A stretch of 64,000 bases of DNA, taken from NCBI GenBank assembly GCA_006226685.1, contig SBGG01000060.1, positions 54,824 through 118,823 on the forward strand, given 5' to 3'. Every line of letters starts with the position of its first letter. Within the stretch, counting starts at the first letter, position 1. The position numbers and the translations under genes are program-made. Shown here piece after piece: positions 1 to 7,570 of the stretch. The notes under the pieces were generated by a model. The model did not search any database and was not told the DNA's origin. It saw only the letters and a list, made by a program, of their open reading frames with translations. The DNA comes from Sphingomonadales bacterium. GTDB lineage: Bacteria > Pseudomonadota > Alphaproteobacteria > Sphingomonadales > Sphingomonadaceae.

Positions 1-1715
1 TCGATTGCCGACTTGGTTGCGGCAACCGCGGTTTCGATCTCGGACTTCAGGCCCGCGTCGATCTTGTCGCCATGCTCTTCAAGCTGACGCTCGGTGGTGT
101 GGACAAGGCTCTCGGCATTGTTCTTCGCCTCGGCGCCTTCGCGCTTTTTCTTGTCCTCATCGGCAAAGCGCTCGGCATCCTTGACCATCTGGTCGATATC
201 GGATTCGGAAAGGCCACCAGATGCCTGAATGCGGATCTGCTGTTCCTTGCCGGTGCCCTTATCCTTCGCGGAGACGTTGACGAGGCCGTTGGCATCGATG
301 TCGAACGTGACCTCGATCTGCGGTACGCCACGCGGCGCCGGAGGAATGCCGACCAGATCGAACTGACCGAGCAGCTTGTTATCCGCCGCCATTTCACGTT
401 CACCCTGGAACACCCGGATGGTCACGGCCTGCTGATTGTCGTCGGCGGTCGAATAGACCTGCGACTTCTTGGCCGGGATCGTCGTGTTGCGGTCGATCAT
501 GCGGGTGAACACGCCGCCCAGCGTCTCAATGCCCAGCGACAGCGGAGTCACGTCGAGCAGCAGCACATCCTTGACGTCGCCCTGCAGCACGCCCGCCTGA
601 ATGGCAGCGCCCATCGCCACGACTTCGTCCGGGTTCACGCCGGTATGCGGCTCCTTACCGAAAAATTCCTTCACGACTTCGCGAACGCGCGGCATGCGGG
701 TCATACCGCCGACGAGCACGACATCGGCAATCTCGCTGGCGGAAACACCGGCATCGGCCAGCGCCTTCTTGCACGGCTCCAGCGTCCGCTTGATAAGGTC
801 GGCCACCAGCTTTTCGAGGTCGGCGCGGCTGATCGTCTTGACGAGGTGCTTCGGCCCGTTCTGGTCCGCCGTGATGAACGGCAGGTTGACCTCGGTCGTC
901 TGCGCGCTCGACAGCTCGATCTTGGCCTTTTCCGCCGCTTCCTTCAGACGCTGCAACGCCAGCTTGTCCTTGGTAAGGTCGATGCCCTCTTCCTTCTTGA
1001 AGCCGTCGGCCAGATATTCGACGATCTTCGCGTCGAAATCCTCACCGCCAAGGAAGGTATCGCCATTGGTCGATTTCACCTCAAACACACCATCACCGAT
1101 CTCAAGGATCGAGATGTCGAAGGTGCCGCCGCCAAGGTCGTAAACAGCGATGGTCTTGCCGTCATTCTTATCAAGCCCATAGGCGAGCGCCGCCGCCGTC
1201 GGCTCGTTGATGATACGCAGCACCTCGAGACCGGCGATTTTGCCCGCGTCCTTGGTCGCCTGACGCTGGGCGTCGTTGAAATAGGCCGGAACGGTAATGA
1301 CGGCCTGCGTCACGGTTTCGCCCAGATAGCTTTCGGCAGTTTCCTTCATCTTCTGAAGGGTGAAAGCGGAGATCTGCGACGGCGAATAATCCTCGCCACC
1401 GGCCTTCACCCATGCGTCGCCATTCGGACCCTTCGCGATGCTGTAGGGCACCAGCGCCATGTCCTTCTGGGTCATGGGATCCTCGAAGCGGCGACCGATA
1501 AGGCGCTTCACCGCGAAAATCGTATTGTCCGGATTGGTGACGGCCTGACGCTTGGCCGGCTGCCCGATCAGGCGTTCGCCATCCTTGGTGAACGCAACGA
1601 TCGACGGCGTGGTCCGCGCGCCTTCCGCATTTTCGATAACCTTCGGCTTACCGCCATCCATCACCGCGACGCAGCTGTTGGTCGTGCCCAGGTCGATACC
1701 GATTACTTTAGCCAT
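1..1715 (-). CDS. dnaK: Molecular chaperone DnaK (Hsp70), C-terminus cut by window edge
   Basis: This is the ATP-dependent Hsp70 chaperone that folds and refolds cytosolic proteins with DnaJ and GrpE. The minus-strand reading frame begins [15 protein letters not shown] at 1715, the canonical phosphate-binding start of the family. It continues through [10 protein letters not shown] and [10 protein letters not shown] in the nucleotide-binding domain (about residues 1-385), the interdomain linker [16 protein letters not shown] and the beta-sandwich substrate domain. About 571 residues are present; the last 60-70 residues of the lid lie outside the window. A sigma32-like promoter lies about 90-115 bases upstream. 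The co-chaperone gene grpE is about 2.4 kb away on the same strand. Identification is secure from the motifs. Confidence 0.98.
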   Translation of the reverse strand, partial: MAKVIGIDLGTTNSCVAVMDGGKPKVIENAEGARTTPSIVAFTKDGERLIGQPAKRQAVTNPDNTIFAVKRLIGRRFEDPMTQKDMALVPYSIAKGPNGDAWVKAGGEDYSPSQISAFTLQKMKETAESYLGETVTQAVITVPAYFNDAQRQATKDAGKIAGLEVLRIINEPTAAALAYGLDKNDGKTIAVYDLGGGTFDISILEIGDGVFEVKSTNGDTFLGGEDFDAKIVEYLADGFKKEEGIDLTKDKLALQRLKEAAEKAKIELSSAQTTEVNLPFITADQNGPKHLVKTISRADLEKLVADLIKRTLEPCKKALADAGVSASEIADVVLVGGMTRMPRVREVVKEFFGKEPHTGVNPDEVVAMGAAIQAGVLQGDVKDVLLLDVTPLSLGIETLGGVFTRMIDRNTTIPAKKSQVYSTADDNQQAVTIRVFQGEREMAADNKLLGQFDLVGIPPAPRGVPQIEVTFDIDANGLVNVSAKDKGTGKEQQIRIQASGGLSESDIDQMVKDAERFADEDKKKREGAEAKNNAESLVHTTERQLEEHGDKIDAGLKSEIETAVAATKSAI

Positions 1716-1802
1716 TATTCCCTCATTCAACCCCAAAAAGTTCAGCGGTCTACGGCGTCGCATCGCTAACTCAGAGCCGATCCGTCACCATTTCGTCATG
1801 CG

Positions 1803-1830
1803 ATATAGGGGCGCTTTTTCTTGGCACAAG
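1803..1830 (-). promoter_or_regulatory. Sigma32 (RpoH)-type heat-shock promoter of dnaK
   Basis: Read on the minus strand, CTTGTG (1830-1825) is followed after 13 bases by CCCCTATAT (1811-1803). This matches the known RpoH promoter pattern (CTTG..., a 13-14 base spacer, CCCC-TAT-T) in alphaproteobacteria. It lies about 90 bases upstream of the dnaK start codon, facing dnaK. The assignment is by motif only. Confidence 0.7.
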
Positions 1831-1893
1831 GAGATGCAGCCATTAGCTATGCAGCAAAATTCAAAATGAGACACAGTTCGGAAAGGAACAGCA

Positions 1894-2412
1894 ATGCGTT
1901 TCACCCGCCTCCCCCTGGCCATGGCCGCCCTGGCAGCCCCCTTCGCCCTCGTTTCCTGCGGCGACCCCGCGCCACTTTATATCGATCAGGCCTGGGTAAG
2001 ACTGAACCCCAACGGACAGGGTCCAGCCGCCGGTTACATGACCATCCATGGCGGTGAACAGCCTGTCAAATTGCTGCGCGTCACCAGCGAAGGCGCGATG
2101 CGGATCGAGATGCATGAAAGCATCGAGGAAAATGGCATGATGAAGATGAAGGCCATTGAGGCCGTCGAGATTCCGGCCAAGGGCGAGGTGAAGTTTGCGC
2201 CGGGTGGCAAACATCTGATGGTTTTCGACATCAACCCGGCAATTGTGGAAAATGGCAAGATGTCGATGACCCTGCTGTTTTCCGACGGGCAGCGGCTGAT
2301 CGTCGATGCACCGATCCAGAAGGGCGGCAGCGGCGAAGCCAAAGATCAGATGAGCAATATGGCGACGCCCGCCAACAGCGCCGGCGCGATGGGCGGGCAT
2401 GAAGGGCATTGA
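1894..2412 (+). CDS. PCu(A)C-type periplasmic copper chaperone lipoprotein
   Basis: A 172-residue PCu(A)C (DUF461) protein, a family that binds Cu(I) outside the inner membrane and delivers it to cytochrome oxidase CuA sites. The N-terminus is a lipoprotein signal ending LVSC with Cys22 as the predicted lipidated residue. The signature H(M)-X10-M-X21-H-X-M is intact: Met73/His74, Met85, His107 and Met109. The tail is Met/His-rich (GGHEGH) and may add metal ligands. An AGGAA ribosome site (GGAAAGGAACAGC) precedes the ATG. It is divergent from dnaK and followed after 37 bases by the HEMTH protein. No oxidase genes are nearby, so the partner is inferred from the family. Confidence 0.88.
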   Translation: MRFTRLPLAMAALAAPFALVSCGDPAPLYIDQAWVRLNPNGQGPAAGYMTIHGGEQPVKLLRVTSEGAMRIEMHESIEENGMMKMKAIEAVEIPAKGEVKFAPGGKHLMVFDINPAIVENGKMSMTLLFSDGQRLIVDAPIQKGGSGEAKDQMSNMATPANSAGAMGGHEGH

Positions 2413-2449
2413 GCAACCGGTCATCTGACCAGCCGACGCCTGATATCCA

Positions 2450-2926
2450 ATGTCTGACACCCGGTACCTGACCCCCAATGAACGGGCGCTCGCCGCGTCG
2501 ATATTCGGCGCGGCGATCGACTATGACAGGGTGCGGGTATTTCGCCGCAAATATTGGCCGTTACAACCGGCCCGGGTAACGATGGCGCCGGACGGCAACC
2601 TCTGGTTCCATCCCGATGCCGATCATTATTGCACCGATTTCTGCGCCTCAGGCTCCCTGATGCTGCAAGGGCATTTCATCCATGAGATGACCCATGTGTG
2701 GCAGGCGCAGAACAAAGGACGCTGGTATCTGCCGCTGCGGCGCCACCCCTGGTGCCGCTATCGTTACGAACTGGTGCCGGGCAAGCCCTTCGGTGCCTAT
2801 GGGATAGAGCAGCAGGCGGAAATCGTCCGCCACGCCTTCCTCCATCGCCGGGGCGTCCCACCAATGGAAGCGCCTCCGCAAGCAGCGCTGGAAGCGATCC
2901 TGCCTTTCGGCACGCCCCCGGCCTGA
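2450..2926 (+). CDS. HEMTH-motif protein, probable zinc-dependent hydrolase fold
   Basis: A 158-residue protein with no signal peptide. Its central segment FIHEMTHVWQ contains an HExxH motif (His78, Glu79, His82), the zinc-binding and catalytic signature of gluzincin/metzincin metalloproteases. Downstream, EQQAEIVRHAF supplies acidic residues that could complete the site. Short proteins with this HEMTHVWQ block are, from memory, often labelled 'vgr-related' in sphingomonads; I cannot confirm a link to type VI secretion and none of its other genes are here. It lies 37 bases after the copper chaperone and ends 10 bases before a convergent gene. Activity and substrate are unknown. Confidence 0.7.
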   Translation: MSDTRYLTPNERALAASIFGAAIDYDRVRVFRRKYWPLQPARVTMAPDGNLWFHPDADHYCTDFCASGSLMLQGHFIHEMTHVWQAQNKGRWYLPLRRHPWCRYRYELVPGKPFGAYGIEQQAEIVRHAFLHRRGVPPMEAPPQAALEAILPFGTPPA

Positions 2927-2936
2927 CATCTGTCTT

Positions 2937-3224
2937 TCAGCTCCAGACGAACGGCAGCGGCGCCTCGCGAAAGGCGAAGCGGTCGAGATGTTCGCTCACC
3001 ACCTTCTGCATCCTCGGCAGGTCATCCGGCGTATCGACCTCCATATCCACGCGCAATTCGGCAGGTGACGCCGTCATGACCACGCGAGCGGCGGCCATTT
3101 GAACCGTTCCCCTCTCTGCATCGAACTCGACCGGGAAACGGTGCGACCAGTGCTGGCACAGCTGCTGAAGGTAGCGACTGCCGCTCGCAGTCGCCACCGT
3201 CGCCGTAGAATGGGCCTTATCCAT
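2937..3224 (-). CDS. DUF2218 family protein
   Basis: A 95-residue cytosolic protein that matches the DUF2218 pattern across its whole length: YLQQLCQHWSHRFPVEFD near the start, a central beta-rich section, and HLDRFAFRE with the terminal PFVW. The family has no assigned biochemical role; members often sit beside siderophore or metal genes. Its start codon overlaps the stop of the upstream PadR gene (TAATG), so the two are translationally coupled and probably co-transcribed. Its role is therefore likely tied to the PadR signal, which is inference. Confidence 0.85.
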   Translation of the reverse strand: MDKAHSTATVATASGSRYLQQLCQHWSHRFPVEFDAERGTVQMAAARVVMTASPAELRVDMEVDTPDDLPRMQKVVSEHLDRFAFREAPLPFVWS

Positions 3225-3925
3225 TATTTCAGCCTTTCGACCTTTGCCGCAGCCTCGTCGATCAGGGCAGCGACATCCAATATGGTATCCATGTCCGCAC
3301 CTTCGTTCTGGAGCCGGATGCGAAGAGCGGCTTTAAGATTGTCCATCGCCCGGCGTACCGGGGCATGGTCGGCCCGAGGAGCATTATGTTCAGCCAGCCC
3401 CTTCAGCCGGGCGAACACCGCATCCCGTTCTTGCGCCTGTTCCGCCAGCCATTTTTCGCCCTCGGCTGTGATCGCGAAGCGCTTGCGCGTTCCTTCGCTC
3501 GGCTGTTCGGCGATCTGGTCCATCTCGGTCATCAGCGTCAGCGCGGGATAAACCATGCCGGGGCTGGGCACATAAATGCCCCCGGACAGGGTTTCGATCT
3601 CGCGGATCAGTTCATATCCGTGACGCGGCTCCTGTCGGATCAGGTCGAGCAGCAGCAGGCGAAGTTCAATATTATCGAACAGGCGCCTGCGCCCGCCGCC
3701 CCGGCCACCCCGGCCGCCTCCGGAGAAACCGCCATCGGGACCACCGAAATCGTCACCGCCAAAGGGACCGAAATGACGCGACCCATGACCACGCCCTTCC
3801 GCCATGGCCATGCGACGGCCCATCCCCCCCTTCATAGCTGGCCCGCCGCCCGGGCGGCCACATTGCCCTTCACCCCGTCCGGCCTGAAATCCATGTCTCA
3901 TCATATTTTCCTTAGAATGTTTCAT
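3224..3925 (-). CDS. PadR family transcriptional regulator with Gly-rich N-terminus
   Basis: A 233-residue regulator. Residues from about 80 on form a PadR winged helix (LRLLLLDLIRQEPRHGYELI, then PSPGMVYPALTLMTEM), followed by a helical C-terminal dimerisation region. The first 80 residues are unusual: very rich in Gly, Arg, His and Met, including runs such as GGGRGGRGGGRRR. This tail could bind metal or nucleic acid, but that is speculation. PadR proteins typically repress their own operon until a ligand binds. The upstream region carries strong dyads (3930-3975) that are candidate operators. It is coupled to the downstream DUF2218 gene. Confidence 0.88.
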   Translation of the reverse strand: MKHSKENMMRHGFQAGRGEGQCGRPGGGPAMKGGMGRRMAMAEGRGHGSRHFGPFGGDDFGGPDGGFSGGGRGGRGGGRRRLFDNIELRLLLLDLIRQEPRHGYELIREIETLSGGIYVPSPGMVYPALTLMTEMDQIAEQPSEGTRKRFAITAEGEKWLAEQAQERDAVFARLKGLAEHNAPRADHAPVRRAMDNLKAALRIRLQNEGADMDTILDVAALIDEAAAKVERLK

Positions 3926-3929
3926 GATG

Positions 3930-3975
3930 TATCTAGATATATCTTAAAAGCGCCACGTCAAGAGTTAAGATATAT
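3930..3975. promoter_or_regulatory. Dyad-rich candidate operator of the PadR-DUF2218 operon
   Basis: Two symmetric elements lie just upstream of the PadR gene. TATCTAGATA (3930-3939) is a perfect 10-base palindrome. ATATATCTTAA (3937-3947) and TTAAGATATAT (3965-3975) form an 11-base inverted repeat with a 17-base spacer. The region is far more AT-rich than its surroundings. PadR proteins bind such dyads as dimers, so autoregulation is the obvious inference. Confidence 0.65.
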
Positions 3976-4000
3976 TTTAATGCTATCCACCTGAAACGGA

Positions 4001-4036
4001 AAAGGGGCGGCCACCGCAAACGGTGCCGCCCCTTTT
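4001..4036 (-). terminator. Intrinsic terminator of hrcA-grpE
   Basis: AAAGGGGCGG (4001-4010) and CCGCCCCTTT pair, with an inner CACCG/CGGTG stem and a CAAA loop. Read on the minus strand, the hairpin ends in a short T run. It lies about 57 bases after the grpE stop and before the PadR promoter, so it separates the two units. Confidence 0.8.
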
Positions 4037-4092
4037 GTCGATCATCGCAGGATCGGGAGAAAAACTGCTTTCTCTTTCCTCTCGCCTTCCGT

Positions 4093-4665
4093 TCAATCCG
4101 GCTTTTTGGAAACGCCCACCAGCGCCGGGCGCAGCAGCCGATCCTTGATACGATATCCCGCCTGCATTTCCTGTACAATGATGCCCGGCTCACCATCGCT
4201 CGGCAGTTCCATCATCGCCTGATGCAGATTGGGATCCAGCGGCTGCCCCATGGCCTCGATCTTCTCGATACCATGACGGCCGAAAATATTTTCCAGCTCC
4301 CGGCCCGTCGCCTCCAGACCGGTCACGAGCCCCTTGAACTTCTCATCCTCCCGCAGGTCCGCCGGGATCGCCGCCAGTGCCCGGCCGAGATTATCGGCAA
4401 CAGACAATATGTCGCGCGCGAAGGAAGTCGCCGCATAGGCGCGGGCATCCGACAATTCCTTTTCCATCCGACGGCGCACATTCTGGGTTTCCGCATGGGC
4501 ATAGAGAATATCCTGCCGCGCGGTTTCCAGTTCCTGTTCCAGCGCGCCCAGCTTCGCATCGAGATGCGATACCGCATCATCGGCGCTGTTATCCTCAAAT
4601 GTTTCGGAAGCAGCCACTTTCTCGTCCTCCATCGGGGATTCCATCTTCATTTTTTCGTCACTCAT
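4093..4665 (-). CDS. grpE: Nucleotide exchange factor GrpE
   Basis: A 190-residue GrpE, the co-chaperone that releases ADP from DnaK. The N-terminal half is a long coiled coil (LEQELETARQDILYAHAETQ, then NVRRRMEKEL). The C-terminal half carries the family's beta domain with GLEATGRELENIFGRHGIEKI and the GYRIKDRLLRPALVGVSK block. The start ATG overlaps the hrcA stop by four bases, so both genes are translated from one message. An intrinsic terminator follows. Length and motifs are normal for the family. Confidence 0.97.
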   Translation of the reverse strand: MSDEKMKMESPMEDEKVAASETFEDNSADDAVSHLDAKLGALEQELETARQDILYAHAETQNVRRRMEKELSDARAYAATSFARDILSVADNLGRALAAIPADLREDEKFKGLVTGLEATGRELENIFGRHGIEKIEAMGQPLDPNLHQAMMELPSDGEPGIIVQEMQAGYRIKDRLLRPALVGVSKKPD

Positions 4666-5717
4666 CTCATCAATCTCGAAAGTGTTTGTGCGGTAAAGTC
4701 CACCATGGGGATCACGCGCGCATAGTTCAAGCGGGTCGGGCCGATCACGCCGACCACTCCGACCACGCGCCCGTCTCCATTGCGATAGGGCGCGGCTATG
4801 ACCGAAGAACCGGACAGGGAAAAGAGCTTGTTTTCCGAACCGATGAAGATTTTGGTCGCAGAGGCGGCCAACGCCCCTTCCATCAACCGCGAAATTTCCT
4901 GTTTGCCTTCCAGATCGTCCAGCAATTGCCGCACCCGTTCCAGATCGGCCGACGCATGTTCGTCGATCAGGTTCGACTGGCCGCGCACGATCAATACCGG
5001 CCGATCCGCGGCATCATTGGTCCAGCTCGCAAGGCCTCGCTCGACCAGACTGCGCGCGGCATCGTCGAGCGCACGCCGGTCACGATCCAGCTCCTGCATC
5101 AGGCGCTTCTGCGCATCCCGCAAGGTCAGCCCAGACAATCTGGAGGAAATATAATTGCCTGCCTCGACCAATGCCGAGGGAGCAATACCGGGCGGCAAAT
5201 CGACGATGCGATTTTCCACGCTGTTATCGGCACCGACAAGGACCGCCAGCGCCTGCGCCGGACCGGTCCCCTGCCCCAGCGGCACGAAGCTGAACTGCCG
5301 CAACACCACATCCTGTCGCGGCACCAGAACCATGCCGGCACAAGCAGAAAGGCCCGACAAAGCCGCGCTCGCGGCCGCCAGCGCATTTTCGATCGGGCCG
5401 TTTTCCGTCACCCGCGATTCAATCGCCCGGCGCTCGTCCTCCGAAGGCTCGGCAACCTGCATCATTCCGTCAACGAAAATACGCAGACCATATTCGGTCG
5501 GCATCCGCCCCGCCGAAACATGGGGGGCCGCCAGCAGCCCCATCTCCTCCAGTTCCTGCATCACATTCCGGATCGAGGCGGAGGAGAGGTTAAGGCCCGG
5601 CAACTGGCTGATCGTACGCGACCCGACCGGTGCCCCGGTGCCGAGATAATTCTCGACCACGAGGCGGAATATGTCGCGCGTGCGCTCACTCATTTCAGTG
5701 ATCGGGATTTCGGCCAT
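4662..5717 (-). CDS. hrcA: Heat-inducible transcription repressor HrcA
   Basis: A 351-residue HrcA, the repressor that binds CIRCE elements at groE and related promoters and is kept active by GroEL. The N-terminal winged helix is clear (RDIFRLVVENYLGTGAPVGS, SSASIRNVMQELEEMGLL, HVSAGRMPTEYGLRIFVD), followed by the GAF-like central domain and the C-terminal NYARVIPMVDFTAQTLSRL. The ATG has GGGG just upstream. I see no CIRCE sequence in its own short upstream gap. The next feature upstream is the catabolic island rather than rph, its neighbour in many alphaproteobacteria. Confidence 0.97.
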   Translation of the reverse strand: MAEIPITEMSERTRDIFRLVVENYLGTGAPVGSRTISQLPGLNLSSASIRNVMQELEEMGLLAAPHVSAGRMPTEYGLRIFVDGMMQVAEPSEDERRAIESRVTENGPIENALAAASAALSGLSACAGMVLVPRQDVVLRQFSFVPLGQGTGPAQALAVLVGADNSVENRIVDLPPGIAPSALVEAGNYISSRLSGLTLRDAQKRLMQELDRDRRALDDAARSLVERGLASWTNDAADRPVLIVRGQSNLIDEHASADLERVRQLLDDLEGKQEISRLMEGALAASATKIFIGSENKLFSLSGSSVIAAPYRNGDGRVVGVVGVIGPTRLNYARVIPMVDFTAQTLSRLMR

Positions 5718-5791
5718 GTCCCCTATCTAGGGCCGGATACCCCGCACGACAATGGAGGATGGTTGCGCTTCACGGCGATTGCCGTCGATGA

Positions 5792-7549
5792 TCAAGCGTT
5801 TGGATTCTTGCCGCCGCCGGCAATCCATAGATCAATCTGGGTTTCCAGCGTCGAGAGCGGCACCGCCCCCAGACCCAGAATGAGATCATGAAACCAGCGC
5901 CGGTCGAACTGGGCGCCCAAAGCCGCCTCGGCCTCGGCCCGCTTGCGACGGATCAGCAACTCTCCAAGTTTGTAGGACACGGCCTGTCCGAAATCGATGA
6001 TGTACCGATCCACCTCGATCCGCACTTCATGATCGGAAAGCGCGGTATGGGATGCGAGATAATCGAGCGCCTGCTGCCGCGACCAGCCCATATGATGCAG
6101 CCCGGTATCGACGACCAGCCGCGCGGCGCGCCACATTTCATAGGTTTCCCGCCCGAACTCCTCATAAGGGGTCTGGTAGATCCCCATCTCCGTACCGAGC
6201 CATTCGGTATACAGCCCCCACCCCTCACCATAGCCGGAAAAATAAATATGCTTTCGGAAATCCGGTCGATCCGGCCCTTCCAGCGCCAGCGCCGCCTGAA
6301 AGCTGTGTCCCGGCGCGCATTCATGCGCGGTCAGCGGCGGAATGGTATAGAGCGGCCTTGCCGGCAGGTTATAGGTGTTCATCAGGCAGCTTTCGAGCCC
6401 ACCATTTCCCCCGGTCGCAAAGGGGGCGATCGCCGCCGGTGTCGGCCGGATGGTGAAACGGTATCTCGGCAGAAGGTCGAAATTCTCCTTCAACCGGCCG
6501 TTGATGATATTGGCGACATAGGCAGACTTCGCCATGAGTTCATAGGGCGTCTTCGCGTAAAATTGCGGATCGCTCTTGAGAAACTTCAAAAAGCCCTGGA
6601 AATCGCCTGTCCAGCCCGCCTGTTTCATGGTCGCGCGCATATCCGCGTCGATCCGCGCCACTTCGGCCAGACCGATCCGATGGATTTCCTCCGGAGTCAG
6701 GTTCAGCGTCGTATATTCGCGGATTTTTGCCTGATATAGTGCTTTTCCATCAGGCAGATCCGATGCCGCTGTGGTCGTGCGCGCGCCGGGAATATAAACA
6801 TCGCGTACAAAAGCGTGCAGCCGGGCAAATGCCGGCGCCACCTGTTGCGAGAGAATAGTGCGCGCCTCGTCTTGCAGACGCCTTCCTTCCGCATCGGACA
6901 GACTGGAAGGCAGAGCAGCAAAAGGCGCAAAGAACGGATTTTTCTCGGGATCGACGGCCGCGAGCGGTTCAATAGTCAGTTCGCGCCCTGCAATGGCCAC
7001 CCGCGCAGGGGTGAAACCACGCGCCAGCCCGGCCCGCATATTGGTCATCTGCTCTTCGACATAGCGCGGCATGTCGCGCAGCCTCTTCAGATACTGCTGA
7101 TATTCGACCAAGGTGCGAAAGCCCGTGCGCGGGGCCAGCCATGTCCAGAAACTCATCGGCATTTCATAAGTTCTGAACCGGATGTCATTCGCATCCGCCT
7201 CGACCATGGTACGAAACACGGCCGCGTTAACCTGTTCCTTCGGCGACAGCCTATCCACGGGAATAGCGTCGAGCGTCGCCAGCACCTTGTCCCAATAGGC
7301 AAGGCGCCGTTGCTGGGAAGCGGCATCGACATGCGGCATGCGATCATTGGCGGACCGGTCGGCGCTGCCGAACTCCTGAGTGCGCCATGCCCATTCGGCT
7401 TCGTACAACGCTTTCAGCCGTTCATCCGCCGACTGCGAGGCCCCCTTCTCCGCAACAAGCGGCTGAGCAGCCGCCCCGGCAGACATCAAAGGCACCATTG
7501 TCAGAACCCCGGCCCATGCCATGAGGCGGCGCATCTTTTTATCTTCCAT
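5792..7549 (-). CDS. Secreted DUF885 family metallopeptidase (copy 1)
   Basis: A DUF885 protein of about 585 residues with an N-terminal signal peptide (MAWAGVLTMVPLMSAGAAAQ), so probably periplasmic. The catalytic-type motif HECAPGH (His409-His415) fits the HExxPGH zinc site of this family, and GYGEGWGLYTEWLG supplies further conserved acidic residues. DUF885 proteins are generally regarded as peptidases; the exact substrate here is unknown. ATG 7549 is chosen over GTG 7552 because GGGGG lies about 9 bases upstream. It starts about 20 bases after the upstream amidohydrolase, so both form an operon behind the operator at 9436. It closely resembles the second copy at 18847. Confidence 0.9.
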   Translation of the reverse strand: MEDKKMRRLMAWAGVLTMVPLMSAGAAAQPLVAEKGASQSADERLKALYEAEWAWRTQEFGSADRSANDRMPHVDAASQQRRLAYWDKVLATLDAIPVDRLSPKEQVNAAVFRTMVEADANDIRFRTYEMPMSFWTWLAPRTGFRTLVEYQQYLKRLRDMPRYVEEQMTNMRAGLARGFTPARVAIAGRELTIEPLAAVDPEKNPFFAPFAALPSSLSDAEGRRLQDEARTILSQQVAPAFARLHAFVRDVYIPGARTTTAASDLPDGKALYQAKIREYTTLNLTPEEIHRIGLAEVARIDADMRATMKQAGWTGDFQGFLKFLKSDPQFYAKTPYELMAKSAYVANIINGRLKENFDLLPRYRFTIRPTPAAIAPFATGGNGGLESCLMNTYNLPARPLYTIPPLTAHECAPGHSFQAALALEGPDRPDFRKHIYFSGYGEGWGLYTEWLGTEMGIYQTPYEEFGRETYEMWRAARLVVDTGLHHMGWSRQQALDYLASHTALSDHEVRIEVDRYIIDFGQAVSYKLGELLIRRKRAEAEAALGAQFDRRWFHDLILGLGAVPLSTLETQIDLWIAGGGKNPNA

Positions 7550-7570
7550 CACAAAATGCCCCCTTTTCCC

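Noticed and set aside
72..1769. 565-codon open frame on the plus strand opposite dnaK
   Set aside because: The minus strand encodes an unmistakable DnaK along the same interval; the plus frame has no family features and is a by-product of high-GC coding on the other strand.
5721..5732. CCCTATCTAGGG beside the hrcA start as a CIRCE-type operator
   Set aside because: CIRCE is a 9-base inverted repeat of different sequence with a 9-base spacer; this short dyad overlaps the ribosome site and does not match.
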